From positions 1-8,126 of the forward strand of contig JBGTAR010000362.1 in the NCBI GenBank assembly GCA_041749815.1: DNA of 8,126 nucleotides, given 5' to 3'. Numbering within the stretch: the stretch's first letter is position 1; each line of letters begins with the position of its first letter. Under the pieces are notes generated by a model. The model worked only from the letters and a program-made list of their open reading frames with translations. It made no database searches and was not told the DNA's origin. The stretch is from JAJTZA01 sp041749815. GTDB lineage: Bacteria > Verrucomicrobiota > Verrucomicrobiia > Chthoniobacterales > Terrimicrobiaceae. Positions 5,829-8,126 of the stretch are shown here, one piece after another. Made by a program: the position numbers and the translations under genes.

Positions 5829-7403
5829 TGCGGCGTTGACCTCCACAGGGGCCAGCGAAAGACACAGAAGAATCAAAGCGCATTTGGGCAGGAGGTTTGA
5901 AGCCGGGGTTTTTGTTGATGAGGCCGTGATTTCTTCGCAGAAGCTGAAACTCCCCATATAGAAAAACGATGCAGCTGCCAACAGGCCGAACTGTGCGATC
6001 CCGGGATGTCCTGCCTGCCATGCAAACCAGACGCCGGCCACCGAATAGAACCCAAGCGCCAATTCGAAGAGGGGTGGTACGGGAAATTTGACGCGGTAGC
6101 ATCGTGTTTCCTGATCGCCTTTTTTGGGCGTGCGAATAAACGCGGACTCGTGTCCCAGGCAGGCCTCCGCGATCGCCCGGGCATTGGTGGCCGCCAGCCC
6201 CATTCCTGCCAGGGTGAGCGTTGGCAGATTGGCAAGGCGGAGGAGCCAATTTCGGTGCAGTCGGCCTTGTCCGACGGCGTAGAAAAACGTTGGGGCGAAG
6301 GCCGCGACCAGCAGAATCCAACCCGCGCTTCCCGGCAGGGCCAGACCGCCACCCGCCGTGGCAAGTATCGGGGCCAGCAGAACAAGAATCATCAGCAGCG
6401 GGTGAACAACGTAGTGGGTCAGATGAAAGAAGGCCTCAACTTTTGCGATCAGGCTCATTTCCGAATGAAAAATGCGGGGTAGGAGCCGGATCGCCGTTTG
6501 CATGGAGCCTTTGGCCCAACGAAACTGTTGGCTTTTATAGGCGGAGAACGTTGTTGGCAATTCCCCTGCCACGGGAAGGTCGTTCAAATAATGCCCCCGC
6601 CACCCTTGAAGTTGAACGCGGTACGAGAGATCAAGATCTTCGGTGAGCGTGGAGGAACTCCACCCGCCTGCATCCTCAATGGCAGATCGCCTCCAGATGC
6701 CGGCGGTCCCATTGAAGTTCATAAACATGGTGGGATGCGATGAACGTGCCGCTTGCTCAATGGCGAAATGACTGTCAAGCCCAACACCCTGGGCACGGGT
6801 CAGAATCGAGTCATTCCCATTAAAAAATGTCCACCGTCCCTGCACAAAGCCAGCCTTTTGATCCGCAAAAAATATCGGCACCGTTCGAGTCAGAAAATCA
6901 GTGGGTGGAACAAAATCAGCATCAAAAATGGCCAGAAAGGGAGCATCGTCACAGCTCATTCCAAAAGCCAGCGCCCCCGCTTTGAATCCCGACCGATCCA
7001 CGCGTCGAATCACTTCGATCTGATGTCCATCTCGTCGAAGGTCTTCCGCCACAGCATTCACCACGGCCGCAGTTTCATCATCGGAATCATCAAGCACTTG
7101 AATGAGGTGCCGTCCCGGATACTCCATGGCCGCTGCCGCCCGCATCACACGCGCCGCCACGTTGGCCTCGTTGTAGAGTGGCAACTGGGTGACAACATCG
7201 GGCCAGATCCCATCGCGTTCCAAAATGTCTCGCCCCACTTTCTCCAAGGAAAGGTTCTTGGTGCAAGAAGCAGAAAAATAACGGATCAAAACCGCAAGGA
7301 TGCCATAGGCATGAAGGGCATACAGCGCCAGTGCCGACGCGGCAATCAGGTAGCCCATGCTCAGCAAAAGCATCAAAAATCGAAATAATTCAGGCCACGT
7401 CAC
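5031..7403 (-). CDS. Membrane glycosyltransferase family 2 (cellulose synthase-like) fused to an extracytoplasmic domain
   Basis: A 790-residue protein. Residues 10-40 hold an N-terminal membrane segment, and a GT2 catalytic domain follows. Its motifs are TQLPLYNE (72-79), the nucleotide-sugar-binding LDDSDDE (104-110), the metal-binding FDADF (160-164), TEDLDLSYR (254-262) with the catalytic acid, and QQFRW (292-296). This is the processive-type D,D,D,QxxRW signature of CslA/cellulose synthase-like enzymes. Five further hydrophobic segments span about 331-350, 358-378, 385-405, 444-463 and 468-488. Family members of about 500 residues usually end near here. This one continues through a signal-peptide-like segment (504-525) into a soluble domain. 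The active site should face the cytosol and extend a polysaccharide or glycolipid across the membrane; the sugar is unknown. The GTG start lies 11 bases after the upstream stop; ATG at 7373 (residue 11) is an alternative that would trim the first membrane segment. It overlaps the peroxiredoxin-like gene by ATGA. Confidence 0.88.
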   Translation of the reverse strand: MTWPELFRFLMLLLSMGYLIAASALALYALHAYGILAVLIRYFSASCTKNLSLEKVGRDILERDGIWPDVVTQLPLYNEANVAARVMRAAAAMEYPGRHLIQVLDDSDDETAAVVNAVAEDLRRDGHQIEVIRRVDRSGFKAGALAFGMSCDDAPFLAIFDADFVPPTDFLTRTVPIFFADQKAGFVQGRWTFFNGNDSILTRAQGVGLDSHFAIEQAARSSHPTMFMNFNGTAGIWRRSAIEDAGGWSSSTLTEDLDLSYRVQLQGWRGHYLNDLPVAGELPTTFSAYKSQQFRWAKGSMQTAIRLLPRIFHSEMSLIAKVEAFFHLTHYVVHPLLMILVLLAPILATAGGGLALPGSAGWILLVAAFAPTFFYAVGQGRLHRNWLLRLANLPTLTLAGMGLAATNARAIAEACLGHESAFIRTPKKGDQETRCYRVKFPVPPLFELALGFYSVAGVWFAWQAGHPGIAQFGLLAAASFFYMGSFSFCEEITASSTKTPASNLLPKCALILLCLSLAPVEVNAAELPVKTDFLTADYFDQGKAEVNIYDATLMKYGQPREATVTQIWVKEPWDAKQGIKWGGQGSGDFDVIKLNHVVSYPTGMYRYEQMWSGFWKRGSAELLKFSLSHHEACGNTFKQARLSNNTAEYVHFSYFENEGDGREELLISPGAIFYDELPLKLRLLANTGLEESVTMPLFPTVIHPKAGPMKPSPATIRQVRRDNREVEFEVKHAGGIDTFVYETKTPFKLLRWNFPDGGKLSLRKSLFTDYWNKNQPGDERLLETTRVPSE

Positions 7404-7414
7404 GTGAATCAGCG

Positions 7415-8126
7415 CTAGATCAGACGGCGCAGGGTCTCCTCAGTGACTTGACTCCCTAGCAGCACAAACGTGCGTCCCCCTGATGACCATGTGGCGGTTA
7501 CGACGCCGTCCTTCTGCTCAAAAGAGGGGGAACGGCCGGGAGGATTCTTCAGGCGGCCCGAGTCAATGACAAACAAATGCACATTGCGATCCTGATCCAG
7601 AGTGAAGCAAATCAAAGAAACCGTGCTGCCATCCATGGAATACGTTTGGCAACCAAGGCTCGCCAGGGCATTCAGGGCTTTGGGAATCAGGAAGTCATGG
7701 GGCGCGTTTTTAGTTCCAAGCCAGGTCTGGAGCGTTTGAGAGTCTTTTGCCATCTTGCCCAAAGAAATCTGACCGGAGGTTTTTATGTGAACGGCTTCCT
7801 GAACGAAGCGCTCTGCTGTCATGGGCGGATTCGCTGCCGGGCGAATTATTGCAGCAATGCCAAACAAAAGAATCACAGCAGCAGCCAACGCGACCCAGGA
7901 AGTGCGACGCATCCACCACACATGGCGGGCATCCTTATTTTGTTCATCAAAATTCACCAGCTTTTTACCCAGGAGGAGGGATTCTCGCAAATGGGAGGGT
8001 GGGGCCTCGCTTGTCAGCGCTGCGTGCATGGCTTTGTCAAAATCACATTGATCTTCAAACCAGCGCCCCAAGGCAGGATCGCGGCGGGTTTGTTCGAGGG
8101 CCTCCACAAAAAATGGCTCGGACAGA
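7415..8126 (-). CDS. Putative membrane-anchored anti-sigma factor-like protein, N-terminus cut by window edge
   Basis: The frame ends at TAG 7415-7417 and is open to the window's right edge. An internal GTG at 8107 is possible, but the frame reads on upstream (LSEPFF before it), so the true start is probably outside the window. The visible ~236 residues begin with a soluble helical region containing DPALGRWFEDQ and FDKAM, then a Leu-rich segment (HLRESLLLGKKL). One membrane helix follows (SWVALAAAVILLFGIAAII) and then an extracytoplasmic C-terminal part of about 130 residues. This layout (cytoplasmic helical domain, one membrane helix, variable outer domain) matches anti-sigma proteins encoded after ECF sigma genes in Verrucomicrobiota and Planctomycetota. 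No HxxxCxxC zinc motif is visible in the part present. The gene lies 11 bases upstream of the glycosyltransferase and so is probably co-transcribed. An ECF sigma factor gene would be expected just beyond base 8126. Confidence 0.6.
   Translation of the reverse strand, partial: LSEPFFVEALEQTRRDPALGRWFEDQCDFDKAMHAALTSEAPPSHLRESLLLGKKLVNFDEQNKDARHVWWMRRTSWVALAAAVILLFGIAAIIRPAANPPMTAERFVQEAVHIKTSGQISLGKMAKDSQTLQTWLGTKNAPHDFLIPKALNALASLGCQTYSMDGSTVSLICFTLDQDRNVHLFVIDSGRLKNPPGRSPSFEQKDGVVTATWSSGGRTFVLLGSQVTEETLRRLI

Noticed and set aside
5755..6385. Minus-strand open frames of 188 and 170 codons in the other two frames
   Set aside because: They overlap the glycosyltransferase gene in alternate frames and are rich in Arg/Pro/Trp without domains. 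The main frame stays open throughout, so they are not evidence of a frameshift.
6753..7388. 211-codon open frame on the plus strand
   Set aside because: It is antisense to the GT2 catalytic domain, which has clear motifs. The translation is basic and low in recognisable structure, typical of a shadow frame.
5031..7403. Identity as an arsenosugar-biosynthesis glycosyltransferase
   Set aside because: Those glycosyltransferases are, as I recall, small soluble proteins. This is a large processive-type membrane GT2 in a separate, convergent operon.
4374..7416. AGCGCT palindromes near 4379 and 7411 at gene junctions
   Set aside because: Six-base palindromes are expected by chance at this length, and the flanks do not match, so they are neither terminators nor repeats.

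Overview
The window looks like a piece of a bacterial chromosome with moderate GC, most likely from Verrucomicrobiota or a related PVC-type lineage. That placement is an inference from protein style: a membrane-anchored anti-sigma-like protein opening with a 'DPALGRWFEDQ...FDKAM' segment, a two-cysteine secreted peroxiredoxin-like protein, and mostly weak or absent Shine-Dalgarno sequences. It is not a proven assignment. No RNA genes, CRISPR arrays, insertion sequences or long repeats were seen. Coding density is very high, and the only sizeable non-coding stretch is the 185-base divergent region at 859-1043.

Left part (1-4364). A methyltransferase of the arsenite methyltransferase (ArsM)-like family runs leftward off the window edge. 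Divergent from it is a tightly packed rightward operon. It encodes an NAD(P)/FAD-dependent oxidoreductase, a multi-pass membrane protein with two ferredoxin-type [4Fe-4S] motifs (NapH/CcoG-like), and an exported single-domain rhodanese. The last two genes overlap by ATGA. Between the oxidoreductase and the membrane protein lies an 18-codon reading frame that overlaps the gene on each side by ATGA. The divergent region contains a perfect 6-5-6 inverted repeat that could be an operator. The operon looks like an electron-transfer route (soluble flavoprotein, membrane iron-sulfur protein, periplasmic sulfurtransferase) genetically tied to the methyltransferase. From memory, similar redox and rhodanese genes occur beside arsM/arsS in putative organoarsenic (arsenosugar) clusters. 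No ArsS is present here, so that pathway assignment is a hypothesis.

Right part (4387-8126). A leftward operon faces the first one and ends only 22 bases from it. In transcription order it has a putative anti-sigma factor (5' end outside the window), a 790-residue glycosyltransferase family 2 membrane protein, and an exported peroxiredoxin-like protein overlapping the glycosyltransferase stop by ATGA. The glycosyltransferase is unusual. After a normal ~490-residue GT2 membrane enzyme it continues, through a segment resembling a signal peptide, into a ~265-residue extracytoplasmic domain, as if a secreted-protein gene had been fused to it.

The most interesting points are the ArsM-like/flavoprotein/polyferredoxin/rhodanese module, the GT2-secreted domain fusion, the tiny doubly overlapping reading frame, and the operator-like repeat.
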